Notes: generated by a model from the sequence alone, not told the origin. Positions 18,542 through 28,312 are shown, numbered from the stretch's first letter. The stretch: 64,000 bases of DNA from Devosia sp. YIM 151766 (GCF_030285925.1 NZ_CP127251.1:2542001-2606000), one strand, 5' to 3'. Translations and numbers: made by a program.

Positions 18542-19948
18542 TTAGTGCCCCAGGGCCTTGACGATGTCCTCGGTCATCTTCTTGGCATCGCCGAACAGCA
18601 TCATGGTATTGTCGCGATAGAACAATTCGTTCTGCACCCCGGCATAGCCGGCGGCCATGCCGCGCTTGATGAACAGCACCGTGCCGGCATCCTCGACATT
18701 GAGCACCGGCATGCCATAGATCGGCGAGGTCTTGTCGGTCTTGGCGGCGGGATTGGTCACGTCATTGGCGCCGATGACGAAGGCGACGTCGGACTGGGCG
18801 AATTCGGAATTGATGTCTTCCAGCTCGAACACTTCGTCATAGGGCACATTGGCTTCGGCCAGCAGCACGTTCATATGCCCCGGCATGCGGCCCGCCACCG
18901 GATGGATGGCGTATTTGACCTCGACGCCGGCAGCCTTGAGCATGTCGGCCATTTCGCGCAAGGCATGCTGGGCCTGGGCCACCGCCATGCCATAGCCGGG
19001 CACGATGATGACCTTGCCGGCATTTTTCATCAGGAACGCCGCGTCGTCGGCCGCGCCCTGCTTGACCGGGCGATCGTCTTCCACGCCGCTCGCCGCGGCG
19101 CTGGCATCGCCGCCGAAACCGCCCAGGATCACCGAGATGAAGGAGCGGTTCATCGCCTTGCACATGATGTAGCTGAGGATGGCGCCCGAGGAGCCGACCA
19201 GCGCGCCGGTGATGATCAGCGCCGTATTGCCCAGGGTGAAGCCGATGCCCGCCGCCGCCCAGCCCGAATAGGAATTGAGCATGGAGACGACGACCGGCAT
19301 GTCGGCGCCGCCGATGGGGATGATCATCAAGCCCCCGAGGATCAGCGCCAGGATGGTGATGGCCCAGAACAGCATGGGATTGCCGGTCAGGGTGAAGGCC
19401 CAGACCAGCACCACGATGGCGACGCCGAAGCCGATATGGATCAGGTGCCGCGCCGGCAAGAGGATCGGCCGGCCGCTCATATTGCCGTTGAGCTTGGCGA
19501 AGGCGATGACCGAGCCGGTAAAGGTGAAGGCGCCGATGGCGGTGCCGATCGACATTTCGACCAGCGCCTGGGCGTGGATATGGCCGATGCTGCCAATGCC
19601 GAAGGCGTCGGGCGCATAGAGCGCGGCGGCGGCCACGAAGACCGCGGCCAGGCCGACCAGCGAGTGGAAGGCGGCGACCAATTGCGGCATGTCGGTCATC
19701 TTCACCGAGCGGGCGATATAGGCGCCGATGCCGCCGCCCAGGCCCAGGCCGCCGACGATCAGCAGCCAGCTGATCCAGTCATCGGGCGCGGCCACCGCCA
19801 GGGTGGTGAGCACGGCAATGCCCATGCCGACCATGCCGAAGAGATTGCCTTGGCGCGCCGAGGCCGGGCTGGACAGCCCGCGCAGGGCCAGAATGAACAG
19901 AACGCCCGAAACCAGATAGAGAAGGGCGGCGATGTTTGCGTCGATCAT
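18542..19948 (-). CDS. pntB: NAD(P) transhydrogenase subunit beta
   Basis: PntB (468 residues) carries the membrane domain II helices and the NADP(H)-binding domain III of the proton-translocating transhydrogenase, which uses proton-motive force to make NADPH from NADH. The first part ([20 protein letters not shown], about nine helices) is followed by the nucleotide fold with [49 protein letters not shown] and [17 protein letters not shown] chose the ATG at 19948 because it gives the family N-terminus. It is 8 bases downstream of pntAB in the pntAA-pntAB-pntB order. Confidence 0.94.
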   Translation of the reverse strand: MIDANIAALLYLVSGVLFILALRGLSSPASARQGNLFGMVGMGIAVLTTLAVAAPDDWISWLLIVGGLGLGGGIGAYIARSVKMTDMPQLVAAFHSLVGLAAVFVAAAALYAPDAFGIGSIGHIHAQALVEMSIGTAIGAFTFTGSVIAFAKLNGNMSGRPILLPARHLIHIGFGVAIVVLVWAFTLTGNPMLFWAITILALILGGLMIIPIGGADMPVVVSMLNSYSGWAAAGIGFTLGNTALIITGALVGSSGAILSYIMCKAMNRSFISVILGGFGGDASAAASGVEDDRPVKQGAADDAAFLMKNAGKVIIVPGYGMAVAQAQHALREMADMLKAAGVEVKYAIHPVAGRMPGHMNVLLAEANVPYDEVFELEDINSEFAQSDVAFVIGANDVTNPAAKTDKTSPIYGMPVLNVEDAGTVLFIKRGMAAGYAGVQNELFYRDNTMMLFGDAKKMTEDIVKALGH

Positions 19949-19956
19949 TTTCCCGA

Positions 19957-20265
19957 TCAGCCCTTTTTCTTGTACATGGCCAGCATGCGCTGGGTGACGA
20001 GGAAGCCGCCGAAGATATTCACGGATGCAAAGACCAGGGCGATGAAGCCGAAAATCCGCGAGGCCCAATTGGCGTCATGGGCCAGATGCACGCCCACGGC
20101 GAGCAGCGCCCCGACGACGATCACCGAGGAGATGGCATTGGTGACGCTCATCAGCGGGGTATGCAGGGCCGGGGTGACGCTCCAGACCACGAAATAGCCG
20201 ACAAAGATCGCCAAGACGAAAATGGCCAGGCGGAAGGTGAAGGGGTCGATTGCGGACATATCCAT
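19957..20265 (-). CDS. pntAB: NAD(P) transhydrogenase subunit alpha, membrane part
   Basis: This 102-residue subunit has three or four membrane helices and corresponds to the C-terminal membrane portion of Escherichia PntA. Recognisable stretches are [25 protein letters not shown] and [24 protein letters not shown]. It lies one base after pntAA and eight before pntB on the minus strand, so all three are surely co-translated. The split alpha subunit is usual in alphaproteobacteria. Confidence 0.93.
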   Translation of the reverse strand: MDMSAIDPFTFRLAIFVLAIFVGYFVVWSVTPALHTPLMSVTNAISSVIVVGALLAVGVHLAHDANWASRIFGFIALVFASVNIFGGFLVTQRMLAMYKKKG

Positions 20266-20266
20266 C

Positions 20267-21628
<1,362 letters not shown>

Positions 21629-21694
21629 GAAAATTCTCCTACCCGCCTGCCCACGGGCAGGCTAGTCACATCGGCCTGCTTGCTTGGTTTCCGA

Positions 21695-21859
21695 TCAGTG
21701 GATGATCAGGAAATAAAGGATCACCATCGTCGCCGCCGAACCGTAGATCGCCCATTTCACGCCGGTGACGAAACCGGAATAGGTGCGCTCATGCTCGGCA
21801 TAATCCATCGCGGATTCCAGCACTGGGGCGGGATGGGGTTCGGCGGTCTTCTTGGCCAT
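21695..21859 (-). CDS. aa3-type cytochrome c oxidase subunit IV
   Basis: A 54-residue protein read from ATG at 21859 to TGA at 21695. It has the family motif AMDYAEHERTYSGF followed by one membrane helix (VKWAIYGSAATMVILYFLII) and ends with His. This is the small bacterial CoxIV (PF07835) subunit of the aa3 oxidase. It usually sits apart from the main cox operon and, as here, often next to transhydrogenase genes. The N-terminus (MAKKTAEPHPAP) is cytoplasmic. It may share a transcript with pntAA, pntAB and pntB. Confidence 0.88.
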   Translation of the reverse strand: MAKKTAEPHPAPVLESAMDYAEHERTYSGFVTGVKWAIYGSAATMVILYFLIIH

Positions 21860-21910
21860 GAGATCCTCGGAAGTATAGTCGTCTAAAGGTGTTACGCCGA
21901 AAGTTCCGCC

Positions 21911-23710
21911 TCAGGGCGAAGTGGCTTCCAGCTCGTCGATCAGCCCTTCGATCATCGACAGGCCGAGCGACCAGAATTGGGGGTCCTTGGCATCGAGCCC
22001 GAAAGGCGCCAATAGCTCGGAATGATGCTTGCTTCCCCCGGCCTTGAGCAGCTCGAAATAGCGCTCCGCAAAGCCAGTGCTGGCCTTCTCATACTGCGCA
22101 TAGAGCGAGTTCACAAGGCAGTCGCCGAAGGCATAAGCGTAGACGTAGAAGGGCGAGTGAATGAAGTGGGGAATATAGGTCCAGAAAACCTCGTAGCCAT
22201 CATTTGCGATAATGGCCTCGCCCAGCGATTCCGCCTGCACGTCGAGCCAGAGCGCGTTGATTTCCTCGGCGCGCAATTCGCCCTGGCGGCGGGCGGTATG
22301 GACCTTGCGCTCGAACGTATAGAAGGCGATCTGCCGCACCACCGTATTGAGCATGTCCTCCACCTTGGACGATAGCAGCGCGAAACGCTGTTTGGGATCG
22401 GTGGTCTGCTCGAGCAGCGCCCGGAAGGTCAGCATTTCGCCGAAGACCGAGGCGGTCTCGGCCAGGGTCAGCGGCGTATTGGCCAGGATCGGCCCCTGCG
22501 CCGCCGCCAGGCGCTGATGCACGCCATGGCCCAGCTCATGGGCGAGGGTCATGATGTCCCGGGTGCGGCCGAGATAATTGAGCATCAGATAAGGATGGGC
22601 GCTAGGCACGGTCGGGTGCGCGAAGGCGCCGGAGCGCTTGCCATTGCCGGCCGGGGCGTCGATCCAGCCCGAATTGAAGAAGGGCTTAGCGATGTCGGCC
22701 AGCTCGGGCGAGAACCGGCCATAGGCGTCGAGCACCGTCGAAACCGCGCTGTCCCAATCCCAGATGCGCTCATCGCTGGTCGGCAGCGGCGCATTGCGGT
22801 CCCAGGCATTGAGCTGGTCCTTGCCGAACCACTTGGCCTTCATCTTGTAATAGCGATGGCTGAGGCGCGGATAGGCGTCCTGCACCGCCTGTTGCAGCGC
22901 GTCCACCACTTCGCGCTCGATCGAATTGGCCATATGCCGGCTGTCGGCGATATCCTCGTAGCCGCGCCAGCGGTCGGAGATTTCCTTGTCCTTGGCCAGC
23001 ACATTGGTGATGTGGGTGAACAGCCGCACATTGTCCTTGAAGGTGCGGCTCAGGGCGTGAAAGGCGGCTTCGCGCTGGCCCGCATCCGGGTCGGACAGCA
23101 GATGCAACGTGGCTTCGAGGTCGAGGCTTTCGCCATTCACGTCGAATTTCAGGCTCGACAGGGTCTCGTCATAGAGCCGGTTCCAGGCCGAGAAAGCGGT
23201 GACCGACTTGTCGTGGAACAATTCCTCGAGCCGGTCGTCGAGCTGATGCGGCTTGGCCTTGCGCAGATCGGCGAACCAGATGCGATAACGGGCCAGTTCG
23301 GCATCGGCGGCGAAGGCGGCCTCCAGGTCGCTATCCTCGATGCGGTTGAGTTCGAGCGTGAAGAACAGCGTCTTGGTGGAGAGCGCCGTCAGCGCCTCGT
23401 TGATGTCGCCCATGAACTTGGCGCGCTCGGGATCGGTGGTGTTCTGCGCATATTGCAGAAAGGCGAAGGAGCCGATCCGCCCGCCCAATTCCTCCATCGC
23501 CTCGCTGTCCCGGATCGCCCGTATCAGCCCGCCGGACCTGGTCAGCTCGACCAGCTTGCCCTTGTAATCGGCCTCGAATTTGCTCGCCAGATTCTTGGCT
23601 TCGGCCAGTGCCGCCTGGAATTGGGGGCTGTCCTTGCCGGGATAGAGGTCGTCGAGGTCCCAGACGGGCAGGTTTCCGAACTGGTTATGGCCCTGTGATG
23701 CGGCGGACAT
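21911..23710 (-). CDS. pepF: M3-family oligoendopeptidase F
   Basis: A 599-residue zinc metallopeptidase of the thimet family that cleaves peptides in the cytoplasm. The active site HELGH is at residues 391-395 (LAHELGHGVHQ), and the third zinc ligand is the Glu of LAETASVFGE about 25 residues later. The N-terminal lobe (NLPVWDLDDLYPGKDSPQFQ) and C-terminal helical bundle match the pepF/M3 family at standard length. The ATG at 23710 has GGGAG nine bases upstream; a longer frame to 23806 has no support. It stands between the CoxIV gene and a TSUP permease on the same strand. Confidence 0.92.
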   Translation of the reverse strand: MSAASQGHNQFGNLPVWDLDDLYPGKDSPQFQAALAEAKNLASKFEADYKGKLVELTRSGGLIRAIRDSEAMEELGGRIGSFAFLQYAQNTTDPERAKFMGDINEALTALSTKTLFFTLELNRIEDSDLEAAFAADAELARYRIWFADLRKAKPHQLDDRLEELFHDKSVTAFSAWNRLYDETLSSLKFDVNGESLDLEATLHLLSDPDAGQREAAFHALSRTFKDNVRLFTHITNVLAKDKEISDRWRGYEDIADSRHMANSIEREVVDALQQAVQDAYPRLSHRYYKMKAKWFGKDQLNAWDRNAPLPTSDERIWDWDSAVSTVLDAYGRFSPELADIAKPFFNSGWIDAPAGNGKRSGAFAHPTVPSAHPYLMLNYLGRTRDIMTLAHELGHGVHQRLAAAQGPILANTPLTLAETASVFGEMLTFRALLEQTTDPKQRFALLSSKVEDMLNTVVRQIAFYTFERKVHTARRQGELRAEEINALWLDVQAESLGEAIIANDGYEVFWTYIPHFIHSPFYVYAYAFGDCLVNSLYAQYEKASTGFAERYFELLKAGGSKHHSELLAPFGLDAKDPQFWSLGLSMIEGLIDELEATSP

Positions 23711-23777
23711 GGAACGCGACTCCCGATAAAGTTTCGGGCCGGACCTTAGCCAGTGGACCGGGCGCTGTGAAGGCCGC

Positions 23778-24536
23778 TCAACCGGCCACGATGCCGCTGA
23801 TACCATCCCAGACCAGCTTCAGCGCCAGGAGGAAGACCAGCCAATAGGCCACCTGGTAGAACAGCCTGGCCGAGATGCGGCGCACCAGATAAACGCCGAG
23901 AAATACCCCGACCATGCCCACCGGCGCCAAGGCCGCCGCCAGCGTCAGATTGCTCACATTGAGCTGGCCGAGAAAATAATAGGGCACCAGCTTGGACGTG
24001 TTGACGATGGCGAAGAAGAAGGCGCTGGTGCCGGCATAGAGCGCCGGCGGCATGCGGCGCGGCAGTGTATAGATCTGGTAGGGCGGGCCGCCGGTATGGG
24101 AAATGAAGCTGGTGAAGCCGGCAATGCTGCCCCAGAACACCCCCCAGGGCCTGGAGGGCGGCAGGCCTTCGAGCTTCTTGCGCAGCGGCAGGATGGCGTC
24201 GAGGACGAAGAGCAGCGTCACCACGCCCACCATCAGCAGCACCACGGCATCGCTGACCACGGCCCAGAAGGCCCAGCCCGCCAGAGTGCCGATGGCGGCG
24301 CCCGGCAGCATGATGCGCAGCAGGCTCCAGTCGCATTCCTTGCGATACATCCAGATGGCCACCGCATCCATGCAGAGCAGCACCGGCAGCATCATGCCGG
24401 CGGCGTCGCGCGGCGCCATGACCAAAGCCAGCAACGGCACCCCGACCACGCCGAGCCCGCCCAGCAGCCCGGCCTTGGACAGGCCGACAATCAGCACGGC
24501 GGTGACGCAGACCGCGATGAAAACGGGATCGAGCAT
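23778..24536 (-). CDS. TSUP-family sulfite exporter/permease-like protein (TauE/SafE)
   Basis: A 252-residue inner-membrane protein with about eight helices. It has the duplicated TauE/SafE layout: LIVGLSKAGLLGGLGVVGVP in the first half and SIAGFTSFISHTGGPPYQIY in the second, the latter being a family hallmark. Members move sulfite, sulfoacetate, sulfonates or other anions, and the substrate here cannot be assigned. I started at the ATG at 24536 (MLDPVFIAV), which fits the first helix directly; a frame to 24575 adds a non-hydrophobic leader. The gene ends 67 bases before the pepF start and may be co-transcribed with it. Confidence 0.82.
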   Translation of the reverse strand: MLDPVFIAVCVTAVLIVGLSKAGLLGGLGVVGVPLLALVMAPRDAAGMMLPVLLCMDAVAIWMYRKECDWSLLRIMLPGAAIGTLAGWAFWAVVSDAVVLLMVGVVTLLFVLDAILPLRKKLEGLPPSRPWGVFWGSIAGFTSFISHTGGPPYQIYTLPRRMPPALYAGTSAFFFAIVNTSKLVPYYFLGQLNVSNLTLAAALAPVGMVGVFLGVYLVRRISARLFYQVAYWLVFLLALKLVWDGISGIVAG

Positions 24537-24623
24537 GGGGAAACGAATCCAGGAACAAGAAGCTTTTAGCTCCACGCCTTGAGGCGCGGTTTGTCAACCA
24601 TGGGTGGTGTCGAACCACGCCAA

Positions 24624-24680
24624 TGGAGGCCGTGGTGTCACCCGACCTCATCCTGCGACGAGCTCAGGATGAGGTCTGCG
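24624..24680. repeat. 57-base palindromic repeat, copy 1
   Basis: This copy and 24804-24860 differ at one base only (A at 24661, G at 24841). Each holds a 10-bp stem CCTCATCCTG / CAGGATGAGG. The copies are exactly 180 bases apart. The intergenic stretch 24537-24970 contains no gene, only these repeats, a further palindrome and the trcR terminator. Confidence 0.85.
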
Positions 24681-24803
24681 GAAGACTGGGTCTCGGGGTG
24701 AGGCCTGCGGATCGCCGGATTTGCCGAGGAGCCCTGCCCTCAACCCGCCCAATTCTACCCAAGACCTCATGGTGAGCTTGTCGAACCACGAGGTCGCGCG
24801 AGG

Positions 24804-24860
24804 TGGAGGCCGTGGTGTCACCCGACCTCATCCTGCGACGGGCTCAGGATGAGGTCTGCG
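24804..24860. repeat. 57-base palindromic repeat, copy 2
   Basis: It is the second copy of the element at 24624-24680, in the same orientation. Between them, at about 24765-24796, lies another palindrome with arms ACCTCATGGT and ACCACGAGGT, of a kind often seen dispersed in alphaproteobacterial genomes. Confidence 0.85.
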
Positions 24861-24916
24861 AGGAAGGGGTCTGCGCGGCGGCAATTGTCCAGGTGACCTC
24901 GCTATCCGAATGCCCG

Positions 24917-24946
24917 AAACAAAACCCCCGCCTTGCGGCGGGGGCT
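24917..24946 (-). terminator. Rho-independent terminator of trcR
   Basis: Read on the minus strand, an 8-bp stem GGCGGGGG's complement pair (24925-24932 with 24937-24944) and a 4-base loop are followed by TTTTGTTT. It lies 26 bases after the stop of the DUF1013 gene. Confidence 0.9.
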
Positions 24947-24970
24947 TGCAAAACCGGCAATCCAGCCGCT

Positions 24971-25708
24971 CTATTCCTCGTCGGCGCGATCCGTATTGAG
25001 CGATTTGAGCTTGGAGAACACCGAATCCGCGTCGATGGCGTCGTCGGCGGGCTGGTGGGCGGGCGCGCGATCGGCATCCTCGAACCCCTCTTCGGCTTCG
25101 AAGGAGCTGCGGCCGCCGGCGCGGGCCAGGGCTTCCTCGGCGGTGAGCAGCGTGGTGCCTTCGTTGAAGTCGCTCGGGGTCGGCGCATCCTTGCTGGCGC
25201 GTTTGACCTCGAGATCGAGGTCGATCTGGCTGCACAGGCCCAGCGTCACCGGGTCCATGGGCGTGAGATTGGCCGAATTCCAGTGGGTGTTCTCGCGCAC
25301 CGAGTCGATGGTCGACTTGGTGGTGCCCACCAGCCGCATGATCTGCGCATCCTTCAATTCGGGATGATTGCGCACCAGCCACCTGATGGCATTGGGGCGC
25401 TCATTGCGGCGCGAAATCGGGGTATAGCGCGGGCCTTTGCGCTTGACGGCGGCGACGCGCACCTTGGGGTCGGAGACCTTCATGCGGTAATTGGGATCGC
25501 CTTCGGCCTTCTCGATCTCCTCGCGGCTCAATTGTCCGTTCTGGATCGGGTTGACGCCCATGATGCCGCCGGCCACGTCGCCATCGGCAATGCCCTGCAC
25601 TTCCAGCGGATGCAGCGTGCAGAAGGCGGCGATCTGCTCGAAGGACAATGCCGTATTGTCCACCAGCCAGACGGCGGTCGCCTTGGGCATCAGAAGGGTC
25701 TGGGACAT
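24971..25708 (-). CDS. trcR: DUF1013 protein, TrcR-like RNA-polymerase-associated regulator
   Basis: The 245-residue protein matches the DUF1013 family, conserved in alphaproteobacteria. In Caulobacter the family member TrcR travels with RNA polymerase and affects cell-cycle transcription; that role is transferred here from family knowledge. Visible conserved parts are TAVWLVDNTALSFEQIAAFC, LHPLEVQGIADGD, PISRRNERPNAIRWLVRNHPEL and the HTH-like IMRLVGTTKSTIDSVR. The C-terminus (about residues 190-245) is acidic and variable. The start ATG at 25708 has AGGAGAAATTT just upstream. It has its own strong terminator. Confidence 0.85.
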   Translation of the reverse strand: MSQTLLMPKATAVWLVDNTALSFEQIAAFCTLHPLEVQGIADGDVAGGIMGVNPIQNGQLSREEIEKAEGDPNYRMKVSDPKVRVAAVKRKGPRYTPISRRNERPNAIRWLVRNHPELKDAQIMRLVGTTKSTIDSVRENTHWNSANLTPMDPVTLGLCSQIDLDLEVKRASKDAPTPSDFNEGTTLLTAEEALARAGGRSSFEAEEGFEDADRAPAHQPADDAIDADSVFSKLKSLNTDRADEE

Positions 25709-25824
25709 GGTTAAATTTCTCCTGGTGGCGCGGCCGGTTTTCCTCCGGACCGCTCCGCCTCTTGGTCGAATGCTGAGGGGGAACTGTCGATGAATATAGG
25801 GAAAATGCAGCCGATCCGCAATGA

Positions 25825-26847
25825 TTAACTGGGCTTGTTCCCATGGCCGAATGCGGTCATCAGGATCAGCTTGCCGTGATGGCGGCGGCTTTCCATCTCC
25901 GCATGGGCCAAGCCAGCCTGTTCCAGCGGAAAGCGCTTGATCGCCGGCTTGATCCAGCCCGGCGCCGCGAGCCTGGGCAGGAGATCATCGCTTATGCGAG
26001 CGGCGATGGCGGCCTTGACCGTGCTGGATTGCGGCCGCAGGGTCGAGCCCGACAGGGTCAGGTCCTTGGCCATCATCTGCCGCAGCGGCATATCGGCATT
26101 ACCGCCCTCCAGCGTCGAAATCTGCACGATATGCCCGCCCCGCGCCGCGGCGGCGACGTTGATCGCGGCCATCGGCCCGCCCACCAGATCCACCACCCGG
26201 TCGACGCCATGACCGCCGGTCAGGTCCAGCGCCCGTTGGGCAATGTTTTCGCGCGTCCGGTCGATGACGGCGGCGGCGCCGATGCGGCGGCAATAATCGG
26301 CCTTGTCCGCGTCCGAGACCACGGCGATGGCCCGGGCGCCGAGGATGGTGCAGATCTGGATGGCCGCGCCGCCAATGCCGCCGGCCCCGCCATGCACCAG
26401 CACCCACATGTCTTTGGCGAGCCCGGCGCGCATCACCAGCGTCTGGGTCATGGTGAACCAGGTCTCGGGCAAGGCGGCGGCTTCGGCGAAGCTCCAGGTT
26501 TCCGGCATGGGCAGGACCTGCCCGGCCGGCACGGCGGCATATTCGGCATAGCCGCCGCCATTGGTCAGCGCCATCACCCGGTCGCCCAGGGCAAAATCGG
26601 CGACCTCCGTGCCGAGTCCCGCCACTTCGCCGGCCACTTCCAGCCCCGGCAGCGGCGAGGCGCCGGGCGGCGGATCGTAATACCCGCGCCTTTGCGCCAG
26701 ATCGGGACCGTTTACCCCCGCTGCCGCCACGCGGATCAGCAGGTCCCCTTGCCCGATTTCCGGCAGCGGCAGGCGGCGCGGGGCCAGCACGTCTGGGGCG
26801 CCGGGGGCGGTAATGGCGATGGCGAGCATGTCTTGGGGCAAGGTCAT
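25825..26847 (-). CDS. NAD(P)H:quinone oxidoreductase, zinc-free MDR family
   Basis: A 340-residue medium-chain dehydrogenase/reductase of the PIG3/Qor-like group. It contains the GroES-like N-terminal domain (LLIRVAAAGVNGPDLAQRRG, PLPGLEVAGEVAGLG) and a Rossmann domain with VLVHGGAGGIGGAAIQICTILG, VVSDADKADYCRRIGA and RVVDLVGG. The zinc-binding cysteines of alcohol dehydrogenases are absent, so NADPH-dependent quinone or enone reduction is expected. ATGs at 26865, 26847 and 26829 are in frame and none has a clear ribosome site; I used 26847. It diverges from the DUF1192 gene with about 80 bases between. Confidence 0.85.
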   Translation of the reverse strand: MTLPQDMLAIAITAPGAPDVLAPRRLPLPEIGQGDLLIRVAAAGVNGPDLAQRRGYYDPPPGASPLPGLEVAGEVAGLGTEVADFALGDRVMALTNGGGYAEYAAVPAGQVLPMPETWSFAEAAALPETWFTMTQTLVMRAGLAKDMWVLVHGGAGGIGGAAIQICTILGARAIAVVSDADKADYCRRIGAAAVIDRTRENIAQRALDLTGGHGVDRVVDLVGGPMAAINVAAAARGGHIVQISTLEGGNADMPLRQMMAKDLTLSGSTLRPQSSTVKAAIAARISDDLLPRLAAPGWIKPAIKRFPLEQAGLAHAEMESRRHHGKLILMTAFGHGNKPS

Positions 26848-26927
26848 GACCGAATGGTCGCGCAACCCGGCTTGCTCCGCAAGGCCGCTGCGCTAAACTT
26901 CCTCCGGCAATTACCCGGAGAGCAAAC

Positions 26928-27110
26928 ATGGAAGAAGCAGCGCCCCAGCACCCCGCCAAGCATGAGGTCGGCATGGCTCTCGATGCCCTGTCGGTGGAGG
27001 AATTGCAGGATCGGATCGGACTGCTGGAGGCCGAAATCCTGCGGCTGCGCGCCACCATGGCCGCCAAGGGAGATTCGCGTAAGGCCGCCGAGGCGGCGTT
27101 CAAGCTGTAA
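26928..27110 (+). CDS. DUF1192 small coiled-coil protein
   Basis: The 60-residue acidic protein contains the DUF1192 core LSVEELQDRIGLLEAEILRLRATMAAK, a short helix-rich stretch likely to form a coiled coil, followed by a basic end. The family is conserved in alphaproteobacteria and has no established function. The ATG at 26928 is preceded by CCGGAGAG. It diverges from the quinone oxidoreductase gene. No T-tract terminator directly follows; a gene-free 322-base stretch (27111-27432) with a candidate small RNA lies downstream. Confidence 0.85.
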   Translation: MEEAAPQHPAKHEVGMALDALSVEELQDRIGLLEAEILRLRATMAAKGDSRKAAEAAFKL

Positions 27111-27188
27111 CACGGTAGAGCGGGCTCGAGCCGGCGGTTAATGCAATCGCGCTTTCGTGAACGCTTAAGGTTAAGAAACAAAGTGCCG

Positions 27189-27203
27189 TTAAGGGCAAAT
27201 TAA
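27189..27203. promoter_or_regulatory. Perfect CtrA-type box upstream of a candidate sRNA
   Basis: TTAA, seven bases (GGGCAAA), TTAA. Three more TTAA motifs stand upstream, at about 27137, 27164 and 27170. The box is 240 bases before rcdA, but an intrinsic terminator lies in between, so a transcript starting here probably ends before rcdA. Confidence 0.5.
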
Positions 27204-27211
27204 TCTTTGGA

Positions 27212-27320
27212 CGGCAATCTCTCATTATTCAGATTGTTCTGAATTTCAGAGTGGTTTCTCCCTCTGTTTGACGCCTCCCTGTTAACTTCGAGAGCCGTAA
27301 ATTCTACGGCTCTTTTTCTT
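27212..27320 (+). ncRNA. Candidate small RNA, AbcR/ar15-like
   Basis: No credible open reading frame is present, but three hairpins follow one another. They are TTCAGA/TCTGAA (27228-27243), CAGAG/CTCTG (27247-27266), and AGAGCCGTA/TACGGCTCT (27291-27313) followed by TTTTTCTTT, an intrinsic terminator. Two unpaired or loop CU-rich tracts, TTTCTCCCTCTG (27255-27266) and CCTCCCT (27274-27280), can pair with Shine-Dalgarno sequences. Length near 110 bases, three hairpins and two anti-SD CUCCC tracts fit the AbcR (ar15) family that represses ABC-transporter mRNAs in Hyphomicrobiales. The family call is from memory of its layout, and the 5' end is a guess. Confidence 0.5.
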
Positions 27321-27432
27321 TATCTGTAACAGGCTTGGCTGCCATACTTAAACCCGATCTTTAGGATAGGCGGAACCTTGGAGTGACGGCTGGCGTCATT
27401 GTGCCTAGCATGGGCCGAATGGAGGGATATCC

Positions 27433-27954
27433 GTGGTCGAGACCGGCGAGACCAAATCCGCTATAGCCATCGGGCCGCGCATCGTGGCGTCGGGCGGGTT
27501 CGATGCGCTCTATCGCGAGGGCATGGGCCTGATCGAGGCCGTCGCCACCTATCTCGACGATAAAGGCCGGATCGAGAGCCGGATCCTTTCGCGCGAGGCC
27601 GGCTTTCTCTACGCCACCGAATCCATGCGCCTGACCACCCGCCTGATGCAGCTGGCCTCCTGGCTGCTATTGCAGCGGGCGGTCAATGAAGGCGAGATCA
27701 CCCGCGAAAATGCCCGCTCCGAAAAGGAGAAGGTGAAATTCTCGGCCACGCCCAGCCAACGCGGCGGTCCCGGTTATGACCAGCTTCCCGCCGCGCTGCG
27801 CGATTTCATCGACAAGGGTGATCGCCTGTTCGAGCGGGTGATGCAGCTCGATGCGCTGGAAAAGGGCAATCTGCCCGAAAACGTGCCCAGCCGCGTCAAT
27901 GGCGTCGCCGATCAGCTCGCCCGCATCAAGGCGGCCTTCGCCCGCGTGGAATAG
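27433..27954 (+). CDS. rcdA: DUF1465 protein, RcdA-like protease adaptor
   Basis: The 173-residue protein matches DUF1465, the family of Caulobacter RcdA, an adaptor that works with CpdR and ClpXP to degrade CtrA and other substrates in the cell cycle. Conserved stretches are FDALYREGMGLIEAVATYLD, LSREAGFLYATESMRLTTRLMQLASWLLLQRAV and FIDKGDRLFERVMQLD, forming a helical bundle. The GTG at 27433 has GGAGGG at 27421-27426. Whether it has a role in CtrA turnover in this organism is inferred. It ends before a bidirectional terminator shared with rpmE. Confidence 0.85.
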   Translation: MVETGETKSAIAIGPRIVASGGFDALYREGMGLIEAVATYLDDKGRIESRILSREAGFLYATESMRLTTRLMQLASWLLLQRAVNEGEITRENARSEKEKVKFSATPSQRGGPGYDQLPAALRDFIDKGDRLFERVMQLDALEKGNLPENVPSRVNGVADQLARIKAAFARVE

Positions 27955-28002
27955 ACTATCCGCGCAGCACCGGCAGACAGGGCATCGCCAATCTCAAAAC
28001 AC

Positions 28003-28028
28003 AAAGCCCGGCGCGATGGCCGGGCTTT
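28003..28028. terminator. Bidirectional terminator between rcdA and rpmE
   Basis: A 10-bp stem, AAAGCCCGGC (28003-28012) with GCCGGGCTTT (28019-28028), gives a T-run on both strands. It lies between convergent genes. Confidence 0.85.
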
Positions 28029-28051
28029 GCAATATCGAGCAGGCAGACTGA

Positions 28052-28273
28052 TCAGATGCCCAGGCCCTTGAAGCGCTCCTTGAAGCGCGAGACGCGGCCG
28101 CCGCGATCCATCAGCTGGCCGGTGCCGCCGGTCCAGGCGGGATGGGTCTTGGGGTCGATGTCGAGCTGCAGCGTGGCGCCTTCCTTGCCCCAGGTCGAGC
28201 GGGTCTGGTAGGTGGTGCCGTCGGTCATGACCACGTTGATCAGGTGGTAGTCGGGGTGAATGTCACTCTTCAT
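28052..28273 (-). CDS. rpmE: 50S ribosomal protein L31
   Basis: L31 (73 residues) is a small protein of the large subunit at the central protuberance. The sequence [27 protein letters not shown] and [21 protein letters not shown] is typical. It has no cysteine, so it is the zinc-independent form usual in this class. The 5' leader carries a GC hairpin that resembles one before rpmJ. It converges on rcdA across a shared terminator. Confidence 0.95.
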   Translation of the reverse strand: MKSDIHPDYHLINVVMTDGTTYQTRSTWGKEGATLQLDIDPKTHPAWTGGTGQLMDRGGRVSRFKERFKGLGI

Positions 28274-28278
28274 GGCGT

Positions 28279-28312
28279 CGCCTCAAATCAAACGGGCGCC
28301 GCAGCGCCCGGA
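28279..28312 (-). promoter_or_regulatory. Hairpin leader of rpmE
   Basis: On the minus strand, a 7-bp hairpin CGGGCGC/GCGCCCG (28293-28310) is followed by TTTGATTTGAGG and then the rpmE start. The same arrangement, GGGCGC/GCGCCC then TTTTGTTTGATCCGAGG, precedes rpmJ at 48801-48838. An attenuator or protein-binding leader is inferred. Confidence 0.45.

Noticed and set aside
24624..24860. Possible CRISPR array
   Set aside because: Only two repeat copies, a 123-base spacer, strong internal palindromes and no cas genes.
27141..27203. A 19-20 codon open frame upstream of the candidate sRNA
   Set aside because: No ribosome site, it overlaps the CtrA-type box, and composition is explained by the TTAA motifs.
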